DNA from: Macropodus opercularis
Lineage: Eukaryota; Chordata; Actinopteri; Anabantiformes; Osphronemidae
Direction: 5' to 3'
Assembly: GCA_030770545.1 (NCBI GenBank)
Contig: CM061107.1
Coordinates: 9,165,001-9,229,000, forward strand
Length of the DNA: 64,000 nucleotides
The translations under genes were made by a program, and so were the position numbers. Of this stretch, positions 21,254 through 34,065 are shown in pieces; the first letter of the stretch is position 1, and each line of letters begins with the position of its first letter. The notes under the pieces were generated by a model, which worked only from the letters and a program-made list of their open reading frames with translations, made no database searches and was not told where the DNA came from.

Positions 21254-23911
21254 AACAGTGTAAAACATAAAGAGAGCAGGCAGAGTTTTTCCCCTCATTA
21301 CCTAAACCCAAAATGATCATCTACGTATATCCTCCTCTCCCGTGATGAATATTAAAGACAACAGGAACAGAGAGAACAAGATCCCTATTGTTGCATGGTC
21401 CTGTGCTCATTAGTGTCCGTATATGTGCTTAGCACTTAATTTCATCTTAAACTGAGGGTGACAGGGTCATGTAGCACATTAATGTGAGGTGTGAATCTGT
21501 ATAATTCAGCAGCTGCAGACTGACTAGGACCTAGTCTATCGAAGGTCAGACGACCATACTGGTACTGCTGCAGACAGTGATGCCCAACAACTATGCCACG
21601 TGTTTTTCTTTCTTACAGCACATGGAATGTACATTATAAGGGAAGGTACAGCCCATGTTTTAATTACCCATTCAAAATAATCTGCTTTTGAAAAAAGTAA
21701 AAGTGGGAGAAGAAGCTGTAGAAGATGTAATATTTTACAATCAGAAGCAGTGAAGTTTCTCCGTTCTCTCCTCTCGAGCAATCTTTCCTCCAAACTCGTC
21801 TTCATTTTGCCTGTTGCCAATCCTGACCCCCCCCGTCTCCCGATTGAGAATTTCACCCTGAAGAAATCAATACTCTAATCTTTCTTCTCAACCCACTGTA
21901 GATAAGTCTGTCTACTCTCTTCTCCACTGTGCTTAGTGTGCGTCTACTTAGAGATGGATGATAGGCGGGTGAATGCTAATATTGTTGGGAATGTGAAGTT
22001 TTTTTTTAAGTTCCAAATCCCAACTTCTTACTCTCTCTCTCTCTGTCTTTGTTTTCTTAAATTGGCCTGCGTGCTTTTAAATTATCGTGTGATGAGCTTT
22101 GTCCTTGGTCAAGCTTTGATGCTCTGAATCAGCACTAGTGCGCTCAGCCGAAATCAGGTGCATATGGTAAAGTAGATACTCTGTAAACTGGATGAGTCGT
22201 CGTGAGTCGCGCCTCTTTTCGGCTCCTTTCCCCACATATCGCAGGCTGTGCCATACGTCACCTGTTCCAGACAGTAACAAACAGCTACACAATTCCCCCT
22301 CCCGTTTCCCTTGTTCTTTATCAGATGACATGGTTTAATGCTGAGCTCTGCTGTCTGCTGAAGGAGATTTCAATGTAAGACGCGACGTGGCCACCGCAGT
22401 ACACACAAGCCTGAATTGCTGAGTCGCTGGATTCCTTCAGCTGCTGATTTTCCCGTTTGTCATTTACTCAGAGGCTTTTGTGTTCCTCGTCCGTTTACCC
22501 AGCAAAGCCAATCCAAAGCATTGGGTTCGGGCTTCAAAGCGATCTCTCTTCTTCCTCACTGCTTCACTTCCAGCCTTGTTTGCATATTTCAACGCGCAGC
22601 GGTTTTAGTATCACCACATCCTCTGTCATTCGTGCTCTTCTTTTTGAAACTGATAACGGCTGGCGTTGGTCTGAGGTTGGCTGACACAATCCTCTCCTCG
22701 TTAAAGAGTCAGAAGTTTGGTGAAACAATAATAATAATAACTTGACTAATATATAATGACAGTAAATCACTTCATAAATGAAACGTAGCCAGTCCAAAAA
22801 GTTTCTTTAGATCGGTTCTCACCAACTGTATGGATGCATAACAAATGCACCTCTTTCATTTTTTTTCCTTCCACTCTCTTGATTGGAGAGTTGATTGACT
22901 TTGAGAAGAAGGTTGAGCTCGGAGGGCCCAATGAGTGTCTCGATTTGAGAACTGAGGATACCGATTAGCTCCTCGTCTGTTGTTGTGGGTCCCAGCAGCG
23001 AGGCACCGCTAATGCCAGCAGCCTCGTTACATAAAACGCTCCAGTGGGTCTTCGCGTGGCCGCGCTCTGTCTCCCAACACCTGCTAGATAATCTGACTTG
23101 TTCCTCTTCTTTAGACTGTTTACTGGTTGTTTTTAATTTAGTTTTTTTTTTCTAGACGTTACATTTAACAGATCACCCAGTGCTTTTCCAAATGTCACCA
23201 GGTTTCGCAGACACAGCCTTATTGGTCAGATTATACCATCTATACAAAACTACTGTACATTTTTTTTACAATTTCTCAGAGTCAGAAACTATCAGTGTAA
23301 CAACAGACACGCAGAAAAGCAGTCCTGGAAAACTGGAGGCCTGGTCTAATCGAGGCTGTGCTTTAAATACGGTGGGCTTTTTATTTTCCTCAACCTCCCC
23401 GCTCTGCTTTATCTCTTTTTCCGTTCTGAGTCGTCATTCTACCCCCACCATGTGTCACAAACCACCACTTAAGAGGCCTGTGTGCGTTTTGTGTGTGCAC
23501 AAATGTCAATGGAAGTGTGTTTCCATCAACCAGAGAGAGACGAAGAAAAGACTCCCCGCTTGCCTGTTTGGCTGGTTATGTAACTATCATGCATCAGACT
23601 ATGCTGAGACATTGTGCGGGAAACACGGGATTAACATCAAAGCCTCTCTGCAGAGGGAGCGAGAGATGTAGGCAGAAAGAGATTCCTTCTTCTGGTGTGA
23701 CTGGACCATCACAACTGGCTTTACACACTTCTAAGGTTTATTATCGTTTATCATTTTTTATATTAATTATGAAGCTCGCTGTGTGTTGTTTATGCGACAT
23801 ATGTTGTAGTTAGGCTATTTCTTATAGCAAATAGCTGATACAAAATCTCTGTTTGGCTTCTTTCTTCTAAGCTTTCTATTATCATTATTATCCCTAACAA
23901 AAAAATCTTGA
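21252..23911. other. Gene-free stretch
   Basis: Contains (CT)7 near 22031-22044 and a T10 near 23142. The 163-codon open frame at 23180-23671 has no recognisable domain. A CpG-bearing repeat-free patch at 22910-23090 could be regulatory but shows no strong motif cluster. Confidence 0.45.
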
Positions 23912-24150
23912 AGAACAGAAAACAGGTGCAGAGGAAGGATGGAGATGGGGGGTTTGTAAAGGCAGGGGGTGATCCCTCTGATGTATACAGCAGAGAGCAG
24001 ATGGAGCAAGAAAGGACAGACACCAGGGAGGAAACCAGATCAAAAGGAGGTGAAGAGGACAACCTGCTACAGTGTGAGAGGAGAAAGAGGGGAGGAGCCT
24101 GAGAAAGTCGGCAAGCGAGGAAACGAGTAGGAGGAGAGGGACAGAACAGC
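23912..24150 (+). repeat. Purine-rich low-complexity tract
   Basis: Most bases on the plus strand are A or G over about 240 bp (GGAAGGATGGAGATGGGG, GAGGAGAAAGAGGGGAGGAG). Such polypurine tracts can adopt triplex structures. The 127-codon minus-strand frame across it is a composition artefact. Confidence 0.6.
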
Positions 24151-24272
24151 TTGTTTTGCAGTGACAGGTACATGGAGGTCAGGCCTTAGCAGGTGTCTTG
24201 CCATCGTGCTGTTACTGATAGCACGTAATGAGACATACGCCGATGCTGCTGAAGGCTAGAGACGTACAGTAA

Positions 24273-24293
24273 ACACACACACACACACACACG
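24273..24293. repeat. (CA)n microsatellite
   Basis: About 10 CA units. Confidence 0.93.
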
Positions 24294-24344
24294 CTGTGCC
24301 TCTCTCTCTCCATCTTCTTCTCTCATACAGACGTTTTGTTAACA

Positions 24345-24845
24345 CACAGTGAGGCCAGTAGATCCCGAGGAACAGAGTTGGAGTCGTTCTGGAAGAACTC
24401 TCAATCAGCGGATAATGATGGGTTCCTAGAGAACAGAGACGGAGATATTCCGTCAGGTTTCCGCCCTTGTCTGCGTGAGATGTCCAAAAACGATATTAAA
24501 GCCAAACGGAAGCCTTCGTCTTGCGTGAACGTGTCATAAGACGCACGGTTCTCTCTGGTTCTAATGACAACCCAGAGATTCGCCAAGCGTCGCTGCACTC
24601 GTCTATTTTTCATGCTCAGTCTGCCGCTTGCAAATGTCGCTCCCCAACAAGGCTGGAAACAGATGTGGCTGCAGACAGACCTGCAGCCATCTTTGCGAGG
24701 AGTCGTTGATCCTAATTGGTGATTGGCAGGGGCAATTAGCGTCTCGTACGTCTTTGACAACAGCACGGCCATGTGGCATTTATTCGCGGGCTGTTTATGT
24801 CTCCCTAAGTGAACTTTATGGCCCAGGCATAAATCACGTGTAGGT
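24345..24845. promoter_or_regulatory. Candidate conserved non-coding block, about 500 bp
   Basis: A long repeat-free stretch with even base composition and many CpGs, ending in an AT-cored part (CCTAATTGGTGATTGGC, CAATTAGCG, CATAAATCACG). Open frames occur on both strands (67, 123, 62 and 71 codons) with no protein-family look, as expected where stop codons are simply sparse. CCAAT boxes in inverted form and TAATTG words argue for a regulatory element. Confidence 0.35.
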
Positions 24846-26110
24846 GTTTGTGATAGCTGGTGTCATAGCATCTTTCTGTGGATGTCACAGTGCATCAGGT
24901 TCACCGTCGTTTCGTTTGCCATCGCGTAGCGTCAGCTTTCTAGACGTTATCATGACCCGTTGTCGCTAACGCAGCTGAGTGAAGGGAAAACAGCGAAGGA
25001 AATAACAAACAAGTCCGACCTATAGCCCACTTTTAGAAAGTACAAGTGTGATCGTTTAATTAAATTTTGTCCAGAAAGAGAGATGAATATAAATATGGCT
25101 ATAACACTCCTTTCAGAGTTTTAGCTTTACTCAACGCATAAAATACGCTTGAGTTTAGGTTCATTATCTCTTTGCATGTTTTGTCTCATCCGCTCATAAA
25201 ACTGTTTCAGTACTTCTGTAGCTCATTTCTTCTGGATGTCCCAACCTGGCTTTCTCATCGTTAAATGTCATGTGCTGAGGTTTTTAGTTAGCATCAAGCT
25301 CCTTGTAGTAGATTTGAATGTCTGATTATGGTTGTACCTGCTCCGCTACAGAGCCCTTGTCATATGAGATCAATATGTCTCCCATTAACTCTGCTTCTTG
25401 CATTGATATTTCCATTTACACCTGTTGTCTATCATCTGTTAAGATGTTTGATCCCAGAGCCCGGGCAGCGCCTCTCAGTCAGCAGATGATTGAATCCAAT
25501 CAACCCCTCACGCTGTGAGAAAGAAGCCATGAGCAAAATGTTAATACAGGTCATGTTGGGGAAAAGCTTTGAGGAGTTTTGGATCCATAAATTCAGCAGG
25601 AAGAGGCAGTGATGGCGAAGGTCTGTCTTTGAAAGGCTGTTTTGCATTTCTAGTGTCGGGTAGTGCTGTTGAGTATTGGGTCAGTCAGGCTGTTGGCTGG
25701 TGGGAGAATGGCATCAAAATGCTGACGCTGAAATATTAATAGAGTGATACATGTCTGGACGGTGCTGCGCGGTCAGGTTTCTGCTGCTGTTTGTCTGAAA
25801 AGAAAAAGAACAGTGGACACAGTCACTGATCGGATCCTGCTTCCAGTGCGTGAAGGTCTCATTCCTGCCTGCATTAGTCATTCAGCATGTACATGTACTT
25901 ACAGACCCATTATGTCCAGTCATCATCTTGTATCCATGACAAACGGCTACTTTGAATACACTCTTTAAGATGAAGTGTATACAAAGATGCACATTTTCTT
26001 TGTAGTTTGAAGGACGTTAGAACAAACTAATAACAGGTCATCAGGTTCACAAGGGGGTTACATGTGGTGTGTTGTTGCTCCTTTTTCAGCTGTGACCCAC
26101 TCATCTACAG
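24846..26110. other. Gene-free stretch, partly repeat-free
   Basis: No gene recognised. The interval 25310-25640 is word-rich and free of simple repeats, so conservation is possible there. Confidence 0.45.
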
Positions 26111-26111
26111 T

Positions 26112-26129
26112 GCACACACACACACACAC
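26112..26129. repeat. (CA)n microsatellite
   Basis: About 9 CA units. Confidence 0.9.
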
Positions 26130-26929
26130 TCCCACGTCTAGACACGTTTCGCCCTCTAATGCCCTCCCGCTGTGCTGCTAAGACTTTGAGGCACAGAAAA
26201 ACTTTTTCTATTACGGCCATCTAAACTCTGGCAGAACCGAGAGCACGGACGTCGCTGCTCTGGACTGAAAGAGAGGCTGAGGAGGCCATCACCCCAGCTG
26301 AGTGGATCAGGAGTATCAACACAAACACACATGACACATCCTTCATCCACTCCGCACCAGGGAAACGACTTCCTCACAGTTAAATGTTAAATCGTAGAAA
26401 GAAACAAACTGGATTATTGGCTCATCATTTGTGTGGAACATCTTTGAAATCTGAAGGCAACAGTTCCTTCCTCCAAGCAAGCGTCACTCCTTTTTCCTGA
26501 AAATGTTGTTTGCACCAGGTGGGGGGTGGGGGTGGAACGCTGCTCTGCTGATAATTAGCCTAATGAGAGATGAATTAAGCAGGTAGCTGAAGGGGAGACT
26601 GCACACATGCAGTATGTACAGTATGCATATTGAGTGTGCGTCAGTGAGACTTTCGCCTCCCAAGAAAGACTGTTTGTCTACTGTGACGAAGTTTATGTGC
26701 GTTTTCCCGGATAAGCGCCCACGCAACCGTAGGCATGTGTGTTCAAGCTGTTGCGGTGAAAATCCTCGGCTTATCTCTGAAAGGCGTGGGAGGCAACGCG
26801 CCTCGGGTGTGGGGTGTGGTCACAGGTCGCTCACCGAGTGACAGAGTCCAGGCTGATCGTCTCGCAGGTTTCTGTGTTGCTGTCATTTGCACATGCTCAC
26901 AGACTGACAAGTTATATATGGCCACAGGA
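26130..26929. other. Gene-free stretch with G-rich patch
   Basis: G6TG5TGG at about 26519-26535 is the main oddity. Opposed open frames at 26614-26996 have no domain. Confidence 0.45.
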
Positions 26930-27115
26930 GACCTTCCAGAGGGCCACAGTGGGCTATTACAGCCTAATTAATGACGGGTGCAGTTATGTTTTATGATGGG
27001 ACATAATCAGACTCTAATTAGTGTGAAATAGGGCCCAGTGGTCTGATTTATGACCAGTTCCAGTGATCGCTGGGTGGTGATTTAATAGCTCGTACACTTC
27101 AGTCTTCGCCACATG
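26930..27115. promoter_or_regulatory. Strong candidate enhancer-like block
   Basis: Dense, varied homeodomain cores: CCTAATTAATG (TAATTA at 26965-26970), CATAATCAG, CTAATTAG (27014-27021) and GATTTAATAGC, with TTTATGAC-type words (about 26992 and 27046) that resemble caudal/CDX or posterior HOX sites. The block is repeat-free and compact. Among all candidates it looks most like a vertebrate conserved non-coding element, though this cannot be tested here. Confidence 0.42.
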
Positions 27116-27969
27116 AAGGTGGTGCAGTAGTGCAATAAGGACAATAAACCCAGATGAGTTTCCCACTTTCATTATAATATTGGATTTGTGCATATGTTTT
27201 CAGGCAAATCACAAAAAATAACAAAATAAAGGAGGCAAGGGCTTGTTTCTACTACTAAACTAATGAAAAATACAGCAGATGCATTTGAGAAAACCACTAA
27301 TGAAACGAGCCTCAACAAAAACGATCTCTCGATGTTTTCCTACCCAACCATTTGAGGCAATCAAGTGATTCGTGCAACTCTCCATGAGGCTTTTTTTTTT
27401 TTTTATCTCGCTCTTCGAGAGCAAACCGCTCCAGCAGTCTTTAGTTGAACTTGTCTCTATAGCAAAATGACTTTCAGTTAGATCTCTTAAGTAAATACTT
27501 CACAATGCAAAAGCAGGTTAATGTTCAGCCAATTTAATTTATTATAACTTTTGCCAGTTTGGAGTCATTTCTGTGACTGTACAGCTACTTGTTACTCCTG
27601 CATGTTCTCATATCTCAAGATCAAACCCAGATGCTCATAAGACAAAAAAGGGGATTGTGTCAAGTGTGTGAATGCAGCAGTGAAGCAGCACGTTGCTTTT
27701 ATTGGATCAGAAGAAGATGAAAGTTGGGCCGAATACCATGAAACACAATATCTTTGACAACAAGGACATTTCAGGCCTTATTTTGTAGCAGTATTTTCTC
27801 TGTAATCACACATGTGGAAAGACTTTTTTCATATGGAGGAAGTTTATATATTGTAAAGCTTTAACAACTAAATCCACGTTCAGAACAACAGGAGAGAGAC
27901 GAGGGACTGTTGCAGCTGTACTGTACTTCTCTTCACGGCTGTTTTTGGATCTTCTCTCCTTCACCGTCC

Positions 27970-27971
<2 letters not shown>
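27116..27971. other. Gene-free AT-rich stretch
   Basis: Contains T14 at 27391-27404. No gene or retroelement recognised. Confidence 0.5.
27391..27404. repeat. Poly-T run (T14)
   Basis: Fourteen uninterrupted T. Confidence 0.85.
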
Positions 27972-28028
<57 letters not shown>

Positions 28029-28046
28029 TTGTGTGGGTGTGTGTGT
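27972..28046. repeat. (TG)n microsatellite
   Basis: About 28 near-perfect TG units to 28027, then an imperfect TG tail to 28046. Confidence 0.97.
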
Positions 28047-28205
28047 AGGTTATCTTTCTCCCTGTTTCCCCTCCAGCGTTTTCCCGACTTTTAAAATGCC
28101 TTGAACAGAATTATGTCTCCAACTTGAGAGAACTCATAAAGTCGCGGGCTGTGGAGCATCTCTGTAGACCCCATTTACCAAAGTTATTCTGACGTGAGCT
28201 GATTT

Positions 28206-28228
28206 AAAAAAAAAAACAAAAAAAAAAA
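28206..28228. repeat. Poly-A, interrupted (A11-C-A11)
   Basis: Two A11 runs are separated by a single C. Confidence 0.85.
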
Positions 28229-28255
28229 CGAAACGCAGTCCTCACTTGCTATTTC

Positions 28256-28267
28256 ATATATATATAT

Positions 28268-28303
<36 letters not shown>
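28256..28303. repeat. Compound (TA)n(CA)n microsatellite
   Basis: About seven TA units pass into about 17 CA units with one CG interruption. Confidence 0.95.
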
Positions 28304-28305
<2 letters not shown>

Positions 28306-29078
28306 ACCTTTGCACACTCATATGAAGGGAGGCAAATCAAATCAAATAGGAGAATTTGTCTGTGTTTGTAAGTGGCATGCCCTTTTTTTTTAATTTGCTG
28401 TTTCTTATGATGGATAACTCCTGGTGGTTTTTAATGTCTTCTATTTAGTTTAATATTTTTATATTTCTTTTTTATGTTATTTTTATTTGAAATACTATCT
28501 ATCTTGTTTGAAACTTTTAAAAAGCAAATATGAGGAATATAATATAGGAATTCGCAATATCAGGCCTGCGCAAACCTAACAACATTGTAAAGCTTAAAAC
28601 CAACTAATGTGGTTAACGCAAACATGGTAACACAACCCAGAGGATGTTTCATCTTTTAGTTTTACTCCATAGCTACGTTTAGCTCTGAAGGATTTAGGGT
28701 TTCTTTTGTGGCAGCTCACTGACTACTGCACCGACGTGACTTGAGGATCCAGTGTGAGACACGTAGAGTGTGTGTGTGTGTTTGTGAGTGAAGGTAACCT
28801 GAAAGCAGTGCAGACGACGAGAGGAATGCTAGAAAAGTGTAGAAGAAGTGAAGGGAGTATTCAGCGATAATTGGGAAAATAGGCCAAGCTTCTTGCAGAA
28901 ATGGTCTGGATAAAGCAAGAAGATAGAAAATAACGAGATTTGTGTGTGAGTTGGGGGAGGGGGGGTGGCAGCAGGAGGAAATCAAGGCACTTAATTGGCT
29001 TGAGACTTGGCCTTGAATCAGGAGTTTAACCAGAAGAAAGAGGAGAAACTACAAAAAAACAACTCGACACGGAAAGGA

Positions 29079-29079
<1 letters not shown>
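28304..29079. other. Gene-free AT-rich stretch
   Basis: Long AT-rich run (28390-28560), then a G-rich patch (GGGGGAGGGGGGG near 28952). No gene recognised. Confidence 0.5.

Positions 29080-29110
<31 letters not shown>
29080..29110. repeat. (AG)n microsatellite
   Basis: About 15 perfect AG units. A polypurine dinucleotide tract. Confidence 0.95.
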
Positions 29111-29111
<1 letters not shown>

Positions 29112-29243
29112 AGTCAGTTAAAGAGGGAAAGAAAGTTAAGTTGAGACACTCTTGTTTAATTAGCGTGTTTTAGAGAGACGCATTGGGAGAGCTAGGTGTC
29201 AGGATGGAGGGGAATGTTTAAGAGCCAGGCTAACAGACGACAC

Positions 29244-29259
29244 GTGTGTGTGTGTGTGC
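29244..29259. repeat. Short (GT)n tract
   Basis: About eight GT units bordering the next repeat-free block. Confidence 0.85.
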
Positions 29260-29261
29260 TT

Positions 29262-29575
29262 TTCAGAACTATCACTCGGACCTGGGCCTGAAGCCATTAG
29301 GACTCAGTCTTACAGCCAATCAATCACTCTGGCACCTCAATAGCAGAGTTGGATGGTCATTCTTCAAAACACAGCAGCCCACCTTGCTCTCTGCAATAAT
29401 CGTTCCAATCATTCAGTATTCAGGCCTGAACTTCCAAGCCCCCGCTGCCAAACCTTGCTCTGAGTGCAGGCTCGTGTGTTTGTTCTCGGCCGCTCTTGTG
29501 ACCTGGCGACGCCTTAAAGACGCACAGACGGTGTTCAGCCTGAGCTCTGAGCTCCAAAACAGATGCGAGACGATT
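29262..29575. promoter_or_regulatory. Candidate conserved non-coding block, about 310 bp
   Basis: Repeat-free DNA with CCAATCAATCACTC, CAATAATCGTTCC and CAATCATTCAGTATTC words. It holds a 110-codon plus-strand open frame, but there is no acceptor/donor pair and the translation shows no domain. Sparse stops with rich AATC/CCAAT words fit regulatory sequence better than an exon. Confidence 0.32.
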
Positions 29576-30661
29576 TAGATGGTGAGCAAAAGAGTTCCAA
29601 AGTCCTCAACTTCTGGCAAAGTGCAGGCATTGCAGAGAGCTTTGAAAACCAATGCAGTAGGGTAGAACGCAGGAGTGTGTGGACAGCTTTGAAGCACTGC
29701 TAACACGATTCTTTAGACACACCTTATCACCGCAGAGAGCGAGGACGGGGCAGGAATCGCACTGAACCACTGACCCAGTTAGAACCTTGCTCTCTCTCCC
29801 TGATTTTCTCCTGCCTGTAATTCAGTTTCTTATAGCATCTACATATGTGCTTTAATAATATTATATAATATAATATACTCTCCATCTTTTAACCGTGAGC
29901 TGGATTCTTTCATTTTCCACCTTACACCAACTTCTTGTCATGGCTAAAGTATTTGTTGTTTTGCGCTTTCATGGCTGTGAGGGAAATAAGAAGAAAAGCC
30001 TAATTTCTCCTCTAAACTTTCTATTGTCAGTTGTGCTGAAGGGTTTCTCTGATTCGACTGCATTTTCAGTTTCAACTGCGATAAGATGAATAGATTCAAT
30101 GAAGAAGATGCCTGCACTGACAGTCTTGTTAGCTGATCCTCCGTCTTAATAAATCCCGTCGAGGCAAACAATGAAGAACACCCACATTAGTCAGGACAAC
30201 AATAAAACAGAAGGAAGCAGCTGCCAAAAGACGGTTTCCGCAAGCAAAACGACACTTTTAACACTGTGGTGGGAAATGAAGACTCTTTAATAGACTTTAC
30301 TTTACTGCTGATTGAAGACGCGACACTGTCTTAGTTGTCTTCCACTGTTATAGGGGGCATTTAGCTCTGTTTTCTATTCCCTTCACAGCCATACTTCTGT
30401 CAGTGATGCTACCTTTTTGTCAGCTGACTTTTTATGTTGCCCTCCTCTTTTTCATCATCACGGTTAAAGTAACTCTTTAGTAAGTCTATGTCTGAATGAC
30501 CAGAAGGTTACAATTAGTTGCATCATGACCACAAAGTTGCTTCATTTCTCCCCTAGCATTTGTTTTTTTTTTTTCTTTTTTCTTTGAGAAACAAAGTCAT
30601 TCACAACACATCCTGGAGAACAGAAATTAAAAGTAGAAACTGTGACAAGTGAGACAGACTG

Positions 30662-30663
<2 letters not shown>
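29576..30663. other. Gene-free stretch
   Basis: Has a palindromic AT patch near 29856-29877 (TAATAATATTATATAATATA) and T12 at 30563-30574. No gene recognised. Confidence 0.5.

Positions 30664-30726
<63 letters not shown>
30664..30726. repeat. Long (GT)n microsatellite
   Basis: About 31 perfect GT units, one of the longest dinucleotide tracts in the window. Confidence 0.97.
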
Positions 30727-30727
<1 letters not shown>

Positions 30728-30734
30728 ACGCGGA

Positions 30735-31085
30735 GGGGCTCTGTCACTTTAAATTTAAGCGGTGGATTCGCACCACAGCAGGCTAACAGACAAACAATCC
30801 ATCCTGATTTACCAAACTCAATGTCAATCGCATTGGATAGGAGGGAATTGCAATCCCACATCCAGCGGCAAATTCCTTTCAATTTGATGGAGCCCATTAG
30901 AAAAGTCTTTTTCTGTGTCTGCCTTTCTACTTGAGCTTTAACTGCTGGAAATGAAAAGACGTGATTCCACAGGTCAGTATTCTCTGGGAAACGAGCGGTT
31001 GTGTGAAATTCACCAGCGTCATCTTTTAATGCTATTTGGCATATTAATATTCCATCAGTATATAAAGCTTTAGTTGCACTCTGAG
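30735..31085. promoter_or_regulatory. Candidate conserved non-coding block, about 350 bp
   Basis: Begins right after the GT tract. It is repeat-free with CACTTTAAATTTAAG, CAATCGCATTGG, CAATTTGATGGAGCCCATTAG and GGCATATTAATATTCC. The minus-strand 162-codon frame crossing it also crosses the microsatellite and is not a gene. Symmetric AT cores and long stop-poor runs fit a constrained regulatory element. Confidence 0.38.
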
Positions 31086-32223
<1,138 letters not shown>

Positions 32224-32227
32224 CAGG

Positions 32228-32239
32228 TTTTTTTTTTTT
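32228..32239. repeat. Poly-T run (T12)
   Basis: Twelve T just after the (TA)70 tract. Confidence 0.85.
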
Positions 32240-32960
32240 CATCCCTGGTGGTGAGGAATAATATTTTAATTGCTTGGGTTGAAAGGAGAGCAGAGCAGGG
32301 AGCGAGCGGCTGCCAGATGCTGGTGTAGCTGTCGGTATGTGTTGAGTGGGAACAGTTTTGCCCTGACACGCCATCTGCCTGGCCTACTGGCTAATCGGAC
32401 CTGTTGGAGACCGACACTTCAAGTTGTGTTTGTGTCCATGAGCGTACCGTGACGCTACTCTGTATTGAATGCTATGAGCTGCTCTGCTAAAATGAAGATG
32501 CAGATCGCTGTCAACACCGGCTACACTATTAATGTGCAATCACAGGATGATCAATGTGTCTCTGTGCAACAGTAATAACAAAACAATCAACATTTTGCTG
32601 TTTTGACAAACGATCAAGTAGATTAATTACAGCACATGTAACAACGAAAGTGTTTGAAGTTCAAAAGAGATTTTCTTTTAACCCCAAGGGAACTAACTCT
32701 GTTTCACTGTCCTTTATTCAGGAAGCATCTGAGAGAGAGATGGTGAGAAATAATCAGTCAGAAATACCTCCACACAGATTGTATATCATTTCACAGCTAG
32801 AAATAGTAAAGGCAAAACATGTGTCTGTGAAAAGGAGATGCATACAATATGTATACTGAGAATAAACACACGGGAATGTGATCCGCCTAAATCTGTGGAT
32901 CAAAAAGAGTCCACAACGCAGACGGTCGTATAGAAATGCTGAGCATACGTGGCTGTAACT
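32240..32960. other. Gene-free stretch
   Basis: No gene recognised. The longest frame is 101 codons (32554-32859, plus) with no domain. Confidence 0.5.
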
Positions 32961-33247
32961 GTAGATTAGATTACATAAGTTTATTGATCCCCGAAGAGGA
33001 AATGTCACAGCAGCAGAGGAAACAAGATATTAATAGTGAAAAATGCTGGGAAAGACAAAGACTTCGATGAAGTGTGATGATAAACATGTGTTAACATATA
33101 TTAGCCATGACAACTGGGTTAATAAATAATGGAGTAGTTTTTCATTAATTCAATGATCTCGGCTTCTGGTCTGTGTGTTTTATGTGTGGTCTGTGTCTGT
33201 TGTGTGTATGTGATGGGTTTATGTGCTAATGTGTGTCTTTGTGTGTG

Positions 33248-33263
33248 TTTTTTTTTTTTTTTT
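33248..33263. repeat. Poly-T run (T16)
   Basis: Sixteen T inside the LINE remnant, immediately before an AACAG that mimics a splice acceptor. Confidence 0.85.
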
Positions 33264-33456
33264 AACAGTTTGACATATAACTGAAGACACATCTAGGAGA
33301 ACGCTCTGCTTCACTGACATCCTAAGGTAAGGAGCAAACACAGCCTCCTTCTGTTCTCCTCCTCGCCCAGAACCCACAGTGCTACAGTGTATTTGCAGTA
33401 GCAACATAGACGACCACTTTCACTTTTGGATAAATGTGTGACTTCTTCCCTTGAAG

Positions 33457-33468
33457 TTTTTTTTTTTT
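33457..33468. repeat. Poly-T run (T12)
   Basis: Second T run inside the LINE remnant. Confidence 0.8.
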
Positions 33469-33568
33469 GCCCAACAGTCGCAGTAAAAGTAATGTAAGAA
33501 CGCCGCTGGCCTTGACAATTTAACACTTGCCTGAGTCATTTCTTTTTCAACGCAGAGCAGGTTTTTAC

Positions 33569-33583
33569 TTTTTTTTTTTTTTT
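33569..33583. repeat. Poly-T run (T15)
   Basis: Third T run inside the LINE remnant. Three such runs in 340 bp may mark later A-tailed insertions or simply T-rich 3' UTR on the opposite strand. Confidence 0.8.
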
Positions 33584-34065
33584 GTATGTGACTAACCTTG
33601 AAATGCATAACCTTCTCTTCATTAGTGAGAGTGAAACCTGTGTGGTTTGTATTGAATATAGCTTCAGGTCACAACACTCAAATGAACTAAACCCTATTAG
33701 TTTGAATGTCTATTCAGTTGGGTGGAAGACTGTGTGTATCAAAGGGAAGAAAGATGGGGGTTCATGTACTGCATGTAACCCAACAGATTTGTTGTCTTTC
33801 TTCTGTTTCACACCCCCCACACACACAAATTGTTGCACACAAACATGTTTAAGAAAAAACACATGCTCCTAATTTCAATACTTAAACGAAGGTTAAGGCT
33901 TCAGTGAGACTATTGAGTAGCTAGCTGCATCGACTAAGGTGTAGAGCCTGATGGCAGCGGGGGTGAAGGATGCCCTGTATCGTTCAGTCAGCAGCGCAGT
34001 GAGGCGATTCTTCCATCAGGATGCTGTGTAGGGGATGCTCAGTGTTCTGTGTTTCTGCATGCGGC

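Larger units (their letters stand above)
32961..34065 (-). mobile_element. Decayed L2/Rex1-type LINE, 3' part
   Basis: Two landmarks of a fish non-LTR retrotransposon lie in the right order on the minus strand. At about 33939-34047 the minus strand encodes RYRASFTPAAIRLY, the usual end of the reverse-transcriptase ORF in fish L2/Rex1-type LINEs, with an in-frame stop upstream of it, so it is dead. At 32961-33012 the plus strand reads TTTATTGATCCCCGAAGAGG followed by a TCACAGCAGCAG stretch, the familiar 3' untranslated end of these elements, with a degenerate ATTAG-like tail. Between them lies diverged 3' UTR with three poly-T runs. The family name is uncertain; LINE origin is fairly sure. Confidence 0.72.

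Noticed and set aside
23180..23671. 163-codon plus-strand open frame
   Set aside because: No domain, no upstream initiation context and no matching exon boundaries. Stop-free by chance.
33269..33326. 58-base exon candidate between a T16-AACAG acceptor and an AAG/GTAAGG donor
   Set aside because: Both splice signals look good, but all three frames hold stops and the interval lies inside the decayed LINE 3' region, so the signals are likely accidental.
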